A DNA stretch of 64,000 nt from Lachnospiraceae bacterium. Lineage in GTDB: Bacteria > Bacillota > Clostridia > Lachnospirales > Lachnospiraceae. The notes beneath the pieces are model-generated. The model was given only the letters and a program-made list of their open reading frames with translations, had not been told where the DNA came from and did no database searches. Positions 34,194 through 42,872 of this stretch are shown here, in pieces. The translations under genes and the position numbers were made by a program. The stretch is from the NCBI GenBank assembly GCA_016293925.1, contig JAEDCX010000001.1:45134-109133 (forward strand), in the 5' to 3' direction. The first letter of the stretch is position 1; each line of letters starts with the position of its first letter.

Positions 34194-34898
34194 TGTCCGA
34201 ATGTACTCCAGAAGTTCCGCAAAACCTCCCCGGCGAAGCCGTGTGATATCGCTGTTTCTGCGGTTGATGATATGATCCGTCAGAAGAAACGTATCCATGC
34301 CGACAGACTCTGCTGCCAGAATATCTTCCTCCACATCGTTTCCCACCATCAGACACTCCTGTGGCGGAACGCCGATCAGGCGGGTAATCTCCCGGTAATA
34401 TTCCGGATTCGGTTTGCCGTACCCGATATTCTCATAGGTGGTAACCAATTCGAAATCGGAGAGTTCCAGGCCCGCCCAATGCATTCTTTTCTCCGTGGCG
34501 ATGCCGGGGAAGATGGGATTGGTTGCAAGCACTGCCCGAAGATCTTTTTCATGAATCAGATCCAGCACCTCTCTGGCGCCGTCATTTTTCTCGCAGAACG
34601 CAACCGCCCGGTCGAAATCCGTCCGGTAAAATTCCTCGAAATAGACCTCGTCCTGTTTCGCCTTCTCCCCATAGATCTCCCCGTATGCACTCCAGAACGC
34701 GTCCATATTCGTCCGGCTTCCGTCGTTTTGAATCATGGCTCTGGTTCCCACCCAGATACTGTCCACCAGTTTCTCCGGGTCATACCCCAGCGGGGCCATT
34801 TTCTTCACAAGCATCTTGAAATATCCTTTTGTGAACTCATCATTATCCATGGTAAGCAGTGTTCCGTCCAGATCCAGTAAAATTGTTGTAATAGCCAT
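34188..34898 (-). CDS. HAD family hydrolase
   Basis: This 236-residue phosphatase of the haloacid dehalogenase superfamily has an unknown substrate. Motif I is LLDLDGTLLTMDND, with both catalytic Asp. Motif II is VLATNP, Lys is in YGKPNPEYY, and motif III is MVGNDVEEDILAAES. A helical cap of about 100 residues lies between motifs I and II. AGAGAGGTAGAAG precedes the ATG. It is immediately downstream of the MATE pseudogene. Confidence 0.88.
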   Translation of the reverse strand: MAITTILLDLDGTLLTMDNDEFTKGYFKMLVKKMAPLGYDPEKLVDSIWVGTRAMIQNDGSRTNMDAFWSAYGEIYGEKAKQDEVYFEEFYRTDFDRAVAFCEKNDGAREVLDLIHEKDLRAVLATNPIFPGIATEKRMHWAGLELSDFELVTTYENIGYGKPNPEYYREITRLIGVPPQECLMVGNDVEEDILAAESVGMDTFLLTDHIINRRNSDITRLRRGGFAELLEYIRTL

Positions 34899-35342
34899 CT
34901 TCTACCTCTCTTTTTTTCCGCATGATTACATAGTACGCCGCAACACAGATTCCCACCGACAATGCAGATCCTGCCGGTGATGCGATTCCCATAGGGAGCA
35001 GCGTATTCTCAAAATATGTCGAACCGAAATATGCAATCGGTATTCTCATCAACAGAATGGAGGCACAGGCGATCGCAACAAAATACATGGGACGTCTGGA
35101 ATCTCCCATCCCCCGATCAACACAGTGGTCCCCATGGCAAGCCCCACTACCATGACAGTAATCATATGCATGACCTGACTTCCGATAGATACCGCCGTGG
35201 TGGCGTCTGTTTCACAGAACTGACCGATGATAAAAAGATCAGCCAACCCGTATAACGTTTGCAGAAAATAAGATAATAGAAAAGGCAATGCGAAAGAAAT
35301 CAGATTCTTCAGCACATTGCCTTGTGTGAGATTACGTTCCAT
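34843..35342 (-). pseudogene. MATE family efflux pump, internally deleted and frameshifted
   Basis: From 35342 the frame encodes a typical MATE N-terminus (GNVLKNLISFALPFLLSYFLQ, VVGLAMGTTVLIGG, about 77 residues). It then goes out of frame. A second frame from about 35115 encodes a typical MATE C-terminus (MGDSRRPMYFVAIACASILL, SVGICVAAYYVIMRKKREVE). Some 300 central residues are missing. The junction lies in a G-rich stretch near 35108-35120. The product cannot be a working transporter. The tail runs into the HAD gene start. Confidence 0.85.
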
Positions 35343-35360
35343 GTTATCTCCGATTCCATA

Positions 35361-36641
35361 CTAAACAAAGCAACTTCTGACCACCTGAATAATTCTGCTC
35401 TGCTCTTCTTCTGTCATTTTATTATCACTGGGAAGACACAATCCGCGGGCAAAAATATCTGCCCCCACATCAATGGATTCTCCGGCAATATATGCGTTGG
35501 AGCCACCCCGTCCGTTCCCGTCTCGTGTCACAAACCCATTCATCCTGTAAATAGGCTGCATATGCATCGGTTTCCAAATGGGTCTGCCCTCTGCATGAAG
35601 GGAAGCAATCGCATCCAGAATCTCATGCGGGCAGCTCTTCCCATGTTCCGGAATATAGCAGACATCCCGTTCTCCCCGCACCTGTTTACACATTGCATCC
35701 GGATCGATTATCATACAGCTAAGCCAATAGTTCGGTTCGGTTCCCTCCGGCACCGGATTCATCTGAACCGGTAAATCCCGGAAGCCTTCCCGGTACCGCT
35801 CGTAGATTGCCTTTTTCTGCGCGATATGTTCCTCCAGATGAGGAAGCTGTCCCCGGACCACGCCGGCAATCACATTGGACATTCGATAGTTATACCCCAG
35901 CTCCTCATGCTGATACCAGGGTGCATTCTCCCTGGACTGGGTGCTCCATTTACGCACCTTGTCTGCATCTGCCTGCGAATCGGTCAGGAAGCATCCGCCT
36001 GCACTTCCGGTAATAATCTTGTTCCCGTTAAAGGAGATACAACCGTAATCGCCAAACAGACCGGTCTGCTTACCATGATAGGATGCGCCAAAACTCTCGG
36101 CGGCATCTTCCACAATCAAGGCTCCATGCTGATCGGCTATTGCCCGGATCTGATCAATCTTTCCCGGCATTCCGTACAGATGTGCCACAACAATCAGTTT
36201 CACTTCCGGATAGATCTCAAAGGCTTTCTGCAGCGCTGCCGGATCCATGTTCCAGGTATCATATTCCGTATCGATAAATACCGGTATACCACCTTCATAT
36301 ACCACGGGATTGACAGTAGCGTCAAAGGTCATATCAGAGCAGAACACCCGGTGCTGACACAGGGCACCCCTGCCGGTTTCGGTTCCGCCATAGAGCCGTT
36401 CCCCCGCCAGTTTCACCGCAAGGTGCAGGGCGGCAGTACCGGATGACAGTGCAACCGCATGACGGCATCCTACTTTTTGTGCCATCAGCCGCTCCACCTC
36501 ATTCAGATTCTCTCCAACCGTACTCATCCAATTGGTGTCATACGCTTCCCGGATATATTCCAGTTCTTCTCCGTGCATTGTCGGCGAAGACAGATACACT
36601 TTCTTCTCAAATGGTGCAAAATGCTTCTTCTGATCAAACAT
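35361..36641 (-). CDS. DegT/DnrJ/EryC1-type sugar aminotransferase
   Basis: This 426-residue PLP enzyme of the DegT family aminates nucleotide-linked ketosugars. It opens KKVYLSSPTMHGEELEYIREAYDTNWMSTVG, a strong match to sugar-4-aminotransferases of the PglE/WlaG kind. VALSSGTAALHLAVKLAG and SFNGNKIITGSAGGCF (PLP lysine) are canonical, as is VEDAAESFGASY. ATG 36641 is preferred over 36737, because a good promoter lies at 36740-36768 and would start the RNA at about that ATG. No partner dehydratase or glycosyltransferase is adjacent, so the sugar is unknown. Confidence 0.87.
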   Translation of the reverse strand: MFDQKKHFAPFEKKVYLSSPTMHGEELEYIREAYDTNWMSTVGENLNEVERLMAQKVGCRHAVALSSGTAALHLAVKLAGERLYGGTETGRGALCQHRVFCSDMTFDATVNPVVYEGGIPVFIDTEYDTWNMDPAALQKAFEIYPEVKLIVVAHLYGMPGKIDQIRAIADQHGALIVEDAAESFGASYHGKQTGLFGDYGCISFNGNKIITGSAGGCFLTDSQADADKVRKWSTQSRENAPWYQHEELGYNYRMSNVIAGVVRGQLPHLEEHIAQKKAIYERYREGFRDLPVQMNPVPEGTEPNYWLSCMIIDPDAMCKQVRGERDVCYIPEHGKSCPHEILDAIASLHAEGRPIWKPMHMQPIYRMNGFVTRDGNGRGGSNAYIAGESIDVGADIFARGLCLPSDNKMTEEEQSRIIQVVRSCFV

Positions 36642-36739
36642 GATCCGCTCACTCCCGCTCTGTGTGAATTCTTCCAAATGCTTCGCAATAATACGCTCCA
36701 GCAGATTCTCGCCCGTAACGATCACCGCATCCTGCATTC

Positions 36740-36768
36740 ACTATACTCTCATAAGCCGAATCTGTAAA
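36740..36768 (-). promoter_or_regulatory. Promoter of the DegT-type aminotransferase gene
   Basis: On the minus strand TTTACA (36763-36768), a 17 bp spacer and TATAGT (36740-36745). It implies a leader of about 95 bases before ATG 36641; no known riboswitch was recognised in that leader. Confidence 0.75.
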
Positions 36769-36771
36769 GTC

Positions 36772-36793
36772 GAACCGGGAAACCCGCCGGTTC
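36772..36793 (-). terminator. Hairpin after mntP
   Basis: GAACCGG (36772-36778) and CCGGTTC (36787-36793) form a 7 bp stem just past the mntP stop. The minus strand continues GACTTTACAG, so it is a weak terminator at best. Confidence 0.45.
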
Positions 36794-36800
36794 TCCCGCA

Positions 36801-37358
36801 CTACAACACCGAAAGGCCTTCCAGCAGGACCTTCACGCCGATCAGAACCAGTATGATCCCGCCGCACAGCTGTGCACGGGACTGATATTTCGCCCCAAAC
36901 AGGCTGCCGATCTTCACTCCGACCGCCGAAAACAGGAAGGTTATCACACCGATAAAGGAAACTGCAGGCACAATCTGCACTTTCAGGAATGCAAGGGACA
37001 CTCCCACCGCCAGCGCATCAATACTGGTGGCAATGGCCAACAGCAGCATACTCTTCACTCCCATATCCGCATCCAGCTTCTCTTCCTTGCCAAAGGCCTC
37101 CACGATCATTTTCCCGCCCAGGAACAACAGCAGCACAAATGCGACCCAGTGGGCATATTTCGTAATCATATCAGCAAAAAAGCGTCCCAGAAAATACCCG
37201 ATCAGAGGCATCCCCGCCTGAAAGCCGCCAAACCAGAGTCCGGCTATCCCCATATGCCGGATACGGATCTTCCCAAGGGACAATCCCTTGCATATGGATA
37301 CTGCAAACGCATCCATGGATAACCCAACCGCCAGCACAAACAATTCAATCAGTGACAT
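36801..37358 (-). CDS. mntP: Manganese efflux pump MntP
   Basis: This 185-residue, six-helix membrane protein exports Mn(II). Family motifs are VGLSMDAFAVSICKGL near the N-terminus and ATSIDALAVGVSLAFL in the middle, with paired Asp residues. Length matches MntP/YebN. The start at ATG 37358 (MSLIELFV) follows GGAG with six-base spacing; a GTG four codons earlier overlaps that site. There is no room for a yybP-ykoY riboswitch, since the MATE gene ends 41 bases upstream, so it is probably cotranscribed with it. Confidence 0.93.
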   Translation of the reverse strand: MSLIELFVLAVGLSMDAFAVSICKGLSLGKIRIRHMGIAGLWFGGFQAGMPLIGYFLGRFFADMITKYAHWVAFVLLLFLGGKMIVEAFGKEEKLDADMGVKSMLLLAIATSIDALAVGVSLAFLKVQIVPAVSFIGVITFLFSAVGVKIGSLFGAKYQSRAQLCGGIILVLIGVKVLLEGLSVL

Positions 37359-37399
37359 TCCACTCTCCACCTTTGCTTTTCATATTTCATCCGATCCCC

Positions 37400-38755
37400 T
37401 CAATACTGATATCTGGATCTGTATCTCCAGAAAAAGCCAACGGACAGAAGCAACGTACACGCCTCAGCCACCGTAACCGCGATCCACACACCGTTGATCC
37501 CGAGCAGTGCAGGCAGAATCAGCACCGCGATAACCTGAAACACGAATGTTCTGGAAAAGGAAATCATACCCGATACCAGACCGTTATTAAGACCTGTGAA
37601 AAAAGCAGATGCGAATATGTTAAATCCACTGAACACAAATGCAATCGAATAGATCCGGAATCCGTTCAACGTTAATGCATACAGTTCCCGGTCATATCCC
37701 ACATACAAGTCTACGAAGAAACCCGACAACAGTTCTGCACCCAGAACCATGATCATTCCCGCAGTCACAACCACCTTCATCGCCTTGCACCGGATGGAAC
37801 GCAGCTCCTCCTTCTGTCCTGCCCCATACTGATATCCCACCAGCGGATTGATCCCCATGGAGTACCCGAAGAAAACCGACATAAAAATGAAGCCCACATA
37901 CATGATCGCTCCATAAGCCGCAACCCCATCCTCTTTCGCGATCCGGAGCAGCTGCCAGTTATAGAGCATACTGACCACCGAGGCAGACAGATTCGTCAGC
38001 ATCTCGGAGATGCCATTGGTACAGGTCTTCCACAGTTCTCTCCACAGCATAGGAAAACGGGCCAGCCGGAGCGCACTTTTGTTCCTGCACAGAAAATAGA
38101 TGGTAGGAATTACTCCACCCGACAATTCACAGACCGCCGTCGCAGTGCCGGCACCGATGATTCCCAGATCCAGACGATAAACGAGAATATAATCCAGAAT
38201 AATATTCATCCCGCCGCAGCAGCTTGAGATGATAAGACCAAGCTTTCCTTTTCCCGCTGCCATCAGAAAATTTAAATACGCATTCTGCAGCATGAAACCG
38301 GTTAGCGAGATCATCAGAATCCTGCCGTATCGGGTGCAATCCCCCAGAATCTGCTCCGATGCACCCAATAATCGCGCAATTCCGGGCATGCACAGGTATC
38401 CGATGGCAGAAATCACTACGCCGACCACTGTCAGAACAGCCACAAGCATACTGAATATCCGGTTTGCCTGCTCACGCCGCCCTTCTCCCAGGGTAAATGA
38501 CACCAGCGCACTTCCACCGCTTCCGATCATAAAGCCCACGGCGCTCAACGCCATGTCCACAGGAATCACCAGATTGACTGCCGCGAGTGCATCCTTACCC
38601 GCATAATTGGAGATGAAAAAGCCATCCACAATATTGTAGATTGATGCAACCACCATCATACATACACTGGGTAAAACGTATTTGAATAACCGCTTATAAC
38701 TGTAATGTCCTTCCAATTCTACATCATACGGGGTGTCTGCCCCATTTCTCCTCAT
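37400..38755 (-). CDS. MATE family multidrug/metabolite exporter
   Basis: This 451-residue, 12-helix MATE transporter is intact, unlike the remnant at 34843-35342. Typical features are PSVCMMVVASIYNIVDGFFIS, GSGGSALVSFTLGEGRREQAN and a matching second repeat (GINPLVGYQYGAGQKEELR). The substrate is unknown. Its start overlaps the stop of the upstream DegV gene by 4 bases (ATGA), so both are coexpressed under the TetR-flanked promoter region. Confidence 0.9.
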   Translation of the reverse strand: MRRNGADTPYDVELEGHYSYKRLFKYVLPSVCMMVVASIYNIVDGFFISNYAGKDALAAVNLVIPVDMALSAVGFMIGSGGSALVSFTLGEGRREQANRIFSMLVAVLTVVGVVISAIGYLCMPGIARLLGASEQILGDCTRYGRILMISLTGFMLQNAYLNFLMAAGKGKLGLIISSCCGGMNIILDYILVYRLDLGIIGAGTATAVCELSGGVIPTIYFLCRNKSALRLARFPMLWRELWKTCTNGISEMLTNLSASVVSMLYNWQLLRIAKEDGVAAYGAIMYVGFIFMSVFFGYSMGINPLVGYQYGAGQKEELRSIRCKAMKVVVTAGMIMVLGAELLSGFFVDLYVGYDRELYALTLNGFRIYSIAFVFSGFNIFASAFFTGLNNGLVSGMISFSRTFVFQVIAVLILPALLGINGVWIAVTVAEACTLLLSVGFFWRYRSRYQY

Positions 38756-39621
38756 ACACGCTCTTTGCCGTAGAAGATTACTGCAACCATATCCGGACCG
38801 GTATGGGCTCCGATAATCGGACTCAATGAAGTGATCCGGATGTTCGCTTCCGGACAGATCTCCAGAATCATCTTTTTCAGGATCTCTTCGTCCGCAACAC
38901 AGTCGGAACCACAGATATATACCGTATTATCGATGCTCATATCCGACAGATCCCGGAACATATCCACCAAATATTTGATTGCCAGTTTTCTCCCGCGTTT
39001 CTTGGCTACGGTTGCAAGATGCCCCGTAGCATCAATATTCAAAATCGGCTTGATATCCAATGCCGTACCCACGATTGCCGTAGCTGCGGATACCCTTCCG
39101 CCACGTTTCAGATACATCAGATCCTCAACCTTGAAATAATAATTTACCTTTTTCGCATTTGCCCGAAGCCACTCTGCATTCTCCTGAAGGCTCATTCCGG
39201 CCGCGCGGTTTTTGCAGGCGGACTCTACCAGAAGTCCCATCCCACCGGTCGCGCCGAAGCTGTCCACCACCTCAATGGCTACGTCGTTGTAATCCTCACT
39301 TAACATTCGAACAGCCAGATTTGCCGACTCATACGTGTTGCTCAGTCCGCCGGACAGGGACAGATAGAGAATCTCTGTCTTCTGCCGCACCAGATCTTCA
39401 AACACCTCTACATATTGAAACGGTGTGATCTGACTGGTCTTCGTTGGTATCTTATCCCGAAGACGGTCATAATATTTATGTAATTCTTCAAAGCTCTCCG
39501 GTTCATTACAGTGATGTACTTCCTCTCCGATCATGTATTCCATCGGAACATATCTCACATGATTCTCCCTTGCAAATTCCGGATCAATATCCACAGATAC
39601 ATCTACAAAAATCTCGTACAT
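38752..39621 (-). CDS. fakB: DegV family fatty-acid binding protein (second FakB-like copy)
   Basis: This 289-residue DegV/FakB protein is a likely fatty-acid carrier for FakA. It contains TKTSQITPFQYVEVFEDL, the ligand motif YLSLSGGLSNTYESA, MYLKRGGRVSAATAIVG and GAHTGPDMVAVIFYG. The last motif keeps the His missing from the copy at 24991. ATG 39621 follows GGGAGGACGTAAGA; the longer frame crosses the operator region. It diverges from a TetR gene and is followed by a MATE exporter with a 4-base overlap. Confidence 0.88.
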   Translation of the reverse strand: MYEIFVDVSVDIDPEFARENHVRYVPMEYMIGEEVHHCNEPESFEELHKYYDRLRDKIPTKTSQITPFQYVEVFEDLVRQKTEILYLSLSGGLSNTYESANLAVRMLSEDYNDVAIEVVDSFGATGGMGLLVESACKNRAAGMSLQENAEWLRANAKKVNYYFKVEDLMYLKRGGRVSAATAIVGTALDIKPILNIDATGHLATVAKKRGRKLAIKYLVDMFRDLSDMSIDNTVYICGSDCVADEEILKKMILEICPEANIRITSLSPIIGAHTGPDMVAVIFYGKERV

Positions 39622-39634
39622 TCTTACGTCCTCC

Positions 39635-39674
39635 CACATGTGTTCACGGATAACTGTTGATTTATCCACATGTG
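39635..39674. promoter_or_regulatory. Paired CACATGTG elements between fakB-like and tetR-like genes
   Basis: Two identical 8 bp palindromes, CACATGTG, lie at 39635-39642 and 39667-39674, centres 32 bp apart (about three helical turns). Both are followed by T-x-C on the plus strand. They sit in the divergent promoter region, so they are candidate operators of the adjacent TetR protein. A TATAAT-like box follows near 39681. Confidence 0.5.
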
Positions 39675-39779
39675 TCCATTATTATAATTCTAAAGAAGAA
39701 TTACAATTGCCAGTTTCCGTTCAGATGTGGCTTATTCCACATTTTACGGAAGAATGGGTATTACGAAAGGCGGTACAAG

Positions 39780-40394
39780 ATGGACAGACGCGTCAGTCGA
39801 ACCAAAAATGCAATTCGGGATGCTTATTTCCGTCTCCTGGGGGAAAAGGAAAAAGATAACATCACGATTGCGGAGATTGCAAGACTTGCAGATATCGATC
39901 GGAAAACATTCTATCTGCACTACCATGATGTAGATGATATCATCCGGGAATATTGTATCCAGCTTGTGACCGAACTGATGCACCGCATGGAAAAGACTGC
40001 GACACAATCAGTTCCCCAGGGGTTCTCCCTGAACGTCATGTTTGACATGATCAATCAGCTGATCTCCGAGAATCTGGATCTGTTCGAACTTCTCTCTTCC
40101 CAGCAGGACAGCCACTATTTCTTTGATGAGATACGCAAAATGCTGGTGGAGGTGATTCAGCAGAAACTGCGAAATACCTTTGCCATCACAGAGACGCAGC
40201 TTCGCATCTATAGCGAATTCTATATCTCCGGTATTTTCAATGTATACAATCAATGGATACACAACCAGATTCCGCTGACGATTCACGAGGTTGCCAATCT
40301 GCTGACCAACGCTTCCCTAAAAGGGCTTGAAGCGATTATTCCGGGAAGCATCGACGCTGTTCATGAACGAGACACACTTTCCCCAAAACAATGA
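39780..40394 (+). CDS. TetR family transcriptional regulator
   Basis: This 204-residue repressor has an N-terminal TetR helix-turn-helix: TKNAIRDAYFRLLGEKEKDN, then ITIAEIARLADIDRKTFYLH. The C-terminal ligand domain is helical and resembles the TetR_C_7/YbiH-like group. ATG 39780 (MDRRVSRTK) follows AAAGGCGG; the frame's upstream extension covers the promoter and was rejected. It is divergent from the second DegV-MATE pair, so a lipid-like or toxic amphiphile may be the effector. A hairpin terminator follows. Confidence 0.88.
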   Translation: MDRRVSRTKNAIRDAYFRLLGEKEKDNITIAEIARLADIDRKTFYLHYHDVDDIIREYCIQLVTELMHRMEKTATQSVPQGFSLNVMFDMINQLISENLDLFELLSSQQDSHYFFDEIRKMLVEVIQQKLRNTFAITETQLRIYSEFYISGIFNVYNQWIHNQIPLTIHEVANLLTNASLKGLEAIIPGSIDAVHERDTLSPKQ

Positions 40395-40422
40395 AGAGGA
40401 CAAAACCAAGGTTCTGTCCTCT
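40395..40422. terminator. Bidirectional hairpin between tetR-like and alcohol dehydrogenase genes
   Basis: AGAGGACA-AACC (40395-40407) pairs with GGTT-TGTCCTCT (40410-40422). The minus side runs into TTCATTGTTTTG. It separates the two convergent genes. Confidence 0.75.
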
Positions 40423-40455
40423 CCTCGTCCCGATAGCCTTATGAATGTACGATTC

Positions 40456-41673
40456 CTAGAAATCAACTTCCGTATCATAGAAGCAGCACTTCAACAGTTT
40501 CTCCATCTCTTCCTGGGTCGGAATACGGGGATTGGAACCCGTGCAGGCATCCAGGATTGCGTTTGCAGCAATCTCCGGGAGTCTCTCCAGGAATACCTCC
40601 TCCGGAACAAAACCGTTCTCTGTCGGGAAACTGTCTGCTCCGTAGTTCTTGATACAATGGGGAATATTCAAATCATCATTCATACCGCGCAAATACTGAA
40701 TCAGAAGAGCAACCTTATCATCCAGCGTCTCTCCGCCCAATTTCATGAAATCCGCAATCTCTCCGTAGCGAACCTTCGCAGTCTCATTCTTGGCATTGAA
40801 AGCGATGACCTTCGGAAGATACATTGCATTCGCAGCACCATGAATAATATGTGCGCCGTAATCTGCAAAGGCAGCACCGGTCTTATGTGCCATGGAATGA
40901 ACAATACCGAGTAATGCATTGGAGAATGCCATACCGGCCAGACACTGTGCATTGTGCATACGGTCTCTCTTCTCCATGTCTCCGTTATAGGAACCAACCA
41001 GATCGCTCTGAATCATCTTAATCGCATGCAATGCCAGAGGATCCGTATAATCACAGTTTGCAGTGGATACATACGCTTCCACAGCATGCGTCATTGCATC
41101 CATACCGGTGTGTGCAACCAGCTTCTGAGGCATCGTCTCTGCAAGCTCCGGGTCAACGATTGCAACATCGGGTGTAATCTCAAAATCAGCAATCGGATAT
41201 TTGATTCCCTTCTGGTAATCCGTGATAATCGAGAACGCCGTCACCTCCGTAGCCGTACCGGATGTGGAAGAAACCGCGCAGAAACGTGCCTTCTGTCTCA
41301 ATGCCGGAATACCGAATACCTTACACATCTCTTCAAAGGTAATGTCCGGATACTCATACTTGATCCACATTGCTTTGGCAGCATCAATAGGAGAACCTCC
41401 GCCGATTGCCACGATCCAGTCCGGTTCAAACTCTCGCATCACGGCAGCACCCTTCATGACAGTCTCTACGGACGGATCCGGTTCAATACCGTCGATAATC
41501 TTCACTTCCATACCGGCTTCCTTCAGATAACGCTCCGCTCTGTCCAGGAACCCGAACCGTTTCATAGAGCCTCCGCCTACACAGATAACAGCTTTTGACC
41601 CCTTGAAACTCTTTAGTGCCTCCAACGCACCTTTCCCATGATACAAGTCACGTGGCAGTGTAAATCTTGCCAT
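40456..41673 (-). CDS. Iron-containing alcohol dehydrogenase
   Basis: This 405-residue NAD(P)-dependent dehydrogenase belongs to the Fe-ADH family. Nucleotide and metal motifs are IAVGGGSPIDAAKAMW (as VAIGGGSPIDAAK), TSGTATEVTAFSII, HTGMDAMTHAVEAY and IVHSMAHKTGAAF with metal-binding His residues. It probably reduces an aldehyde to an alcohol in fermentation, such as butanol or ethanol; the substrate cannot be told by eye. ATG 41673 follows AAGAGAGGG. It is monocistronic with a good promoter. Confidence 0.92.
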   Translation of the reverse strand: MARFTLPRDLYHGKGALEALKSFKGSKAVICVGGGSMKRFGFLDRAERYLKEAGMEVKIIDGIEPDPSVETVMKGAAVMREFEPDWIVAIGGGSPIDAAKAMWIKYEYPDITFEEMCKVFGIPALRQKARFCAVSSTSGTATEVTAFSIITDYQKGIKYPIADFEITPDVAIVDPELAETMPQKLVAHTGMDAMTHAVEAYVSTANCDYTDPLALHAIKMIQSDLVGSYNGDMEKRDRMHNAQCLAGMAFSNALLGIVHSMAHKTGAAFADYGAHIIHGAANAMYLPKVIAFNAKNETAKVRYGEIADFMKLGGETLDDKVALLIQYLRGMNDDLNIPHCIKNYGADSFPTENGFVPEEVFLERLPEIAANAILDACTGSNPRIPTQEEMEKLLKCCFYDTEVDF

Positions 41674-41726
41674 AATAGATACCCTCTCTTTCTGCAATGC
41701 CCCCGCATCGCATATTCTGTAATCAT

Positions 41727-41755
41727 ACTATAACATTTCTATGTCGGTTCGACAA
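41727..41755 (-). promoter_or_regulatory. Promoter of the alcohol dehydrogenase gene with a palindrome on the -35
   Basis: On the minus strand TTGTCG (41750-41755), a 17 bp spacer and TATAGT (41727-41732). A palindrome TGTCGGTTCGACA (41742-41754) covers the -35 box and could be an operator. Confidence 0.65.
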
Positions 41756-41789
41756 TAACATTCCATTTACTTCCTTGCAAACTCTGCAT

Positions 41790-42857
41790 TTACCGAATCC
41801 ATTTCCGTTGAACCATGGTCAGCAGGAATCCGACCAGGAAGGATACCGCCATGGAGATCAGGAACCAGACAAATCCCGGTCCGATATATGCAATACAGGT
41901 TAAGAAACTTGGAAACGCAAACGTGGTACAGTGTGCTCCGCCGATCCCCGCGATGGCACCGCCTACAGCACCTCCGATGCATGCGGCAAGCATTCCGCGG
42001 ATCTGTGGCACCGTTACGCCGAACAACGTCGGCTCCGTCACACCGATTGCAGCAGAAAAAGCCCCCTGGAAAGCCATTCTTCTCTTTTCCTGCTGGCCCT
42101 TGTAGAGGATGCCTAGTGCCAGTGCGGCTCCGCATTGTCCATATACCGCACCGCCCAGCAGTGGCAGAATCACATCATATCCGACGGTTGCAATACTGTT
42201 AATGCAGATCGGAACAATACTCCAGTGCGCTCCCACCACTACCATCGGCTGAATAAGGAATCCCATGAATGCACCTGCCACAACCGGATTCCAGTGATAG
42301 ATGAGGAAAAACAGTTCCGTCAGGTAATCACCGATCCAGGTTCCGATCGGTCCAAACAGCAGAAACGTAACCGGGAGCACGACCGCACAACAGAGGATCG
42401 GTTTCACAAATCCCCTGACTGCCTCCGGAATCAGCCTGTCACAGGGCTTCTCCACGAATTTCAGCAATCCGACGGCCATCAGTACCGGAAGCACACTGGA
42501 ATGATAGATGGCACTGTTCACCGGAATCCCCCCGAATGACATGGAACCGCCGTTCTCCAGAACCTCCAGGATGTCGGGATACAGCATGGCTGCCGGAATC
42601 ATCATGGACAGAAGTCTGTCCGTGTGCCATTGCTTTGACGCCGTATATGCTAAGAAGAATGGCAGGAAATAGAAAAAGCCGTCCGAAACGCCGTAGAAAA
42701 TACGATATACGCCGCTTTGCAAAGATAATATTCCCGCATTTCCCAATACGACAATGACACTCTTGATGATACTCGCAGCCGTAAGGTAATTGATGATCGG
42801 TACGAAGATACCCGTAATCTGTTCCACAACCACATTGCGCTTTTTCTCTTGTTCCAT
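41790..42857 (-). CDS. Stand-alone PTS EIIC component (glucose superfamily)
   Basis: This 355-residue membrane protein is a PTS EIIC domain of the beta-glucoside/sucrose type. Typical segments are QITGIFVPIINYLTAASIIK, the substrate-site region AIGVTEPTLFGVTVP (usually GITEP) and a large hydrophobic C-terminus. It has no EIIB or EIIA domain, though these are usually fused in this family, and neither is in the window. It is the last gene of the GH31-GH51-esterase group, 15 bases after GH31. It may borrow EIIB from elsewhere or work as a facilitator. Confidence 0.85.
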   Translation of the reverse strand: MEQEKKRNVVVEQITGIFVPIINYLTAASIIKSVIVVLGNAGILSLQSGVYRIFYGVSDGFFYFLPFFLAYTASKQWHTDRLLSMMIPAAMLYPDILEVLENGGSMSFGGIPVNSAIYHSSVLPVLMAVGLLKFVEKPCDRLIPEAVRGFVKPILCCAVVLPVTFLLFGPIGTWIGDYLTELFFLIYHWNPVVAGAFMGFLIQPMVVVGAHWSIVPICINSIATVGYDVILPLLGGAVYGQCGAALALGILYKGQQEKRRMAFQGAFSAAIGVTEPTLFGVTVPQIRGMLAACIGGAVGGAIAGIGGAHCTTFAFPSFLTCIAYIGPGFVWFLISMAVSFLVGFLLTMVQRKWIR

Positions 42858-42872
42858 GATGAATCTGACTCC

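Noticed and set aside
36642..36737. N-terminal extension of the DegT-type aminotransferase to ATG 36737
   Set aside because: The promoter at 36740-36768 would start the RNA at about that ATG, and the family opening begins after 36641.
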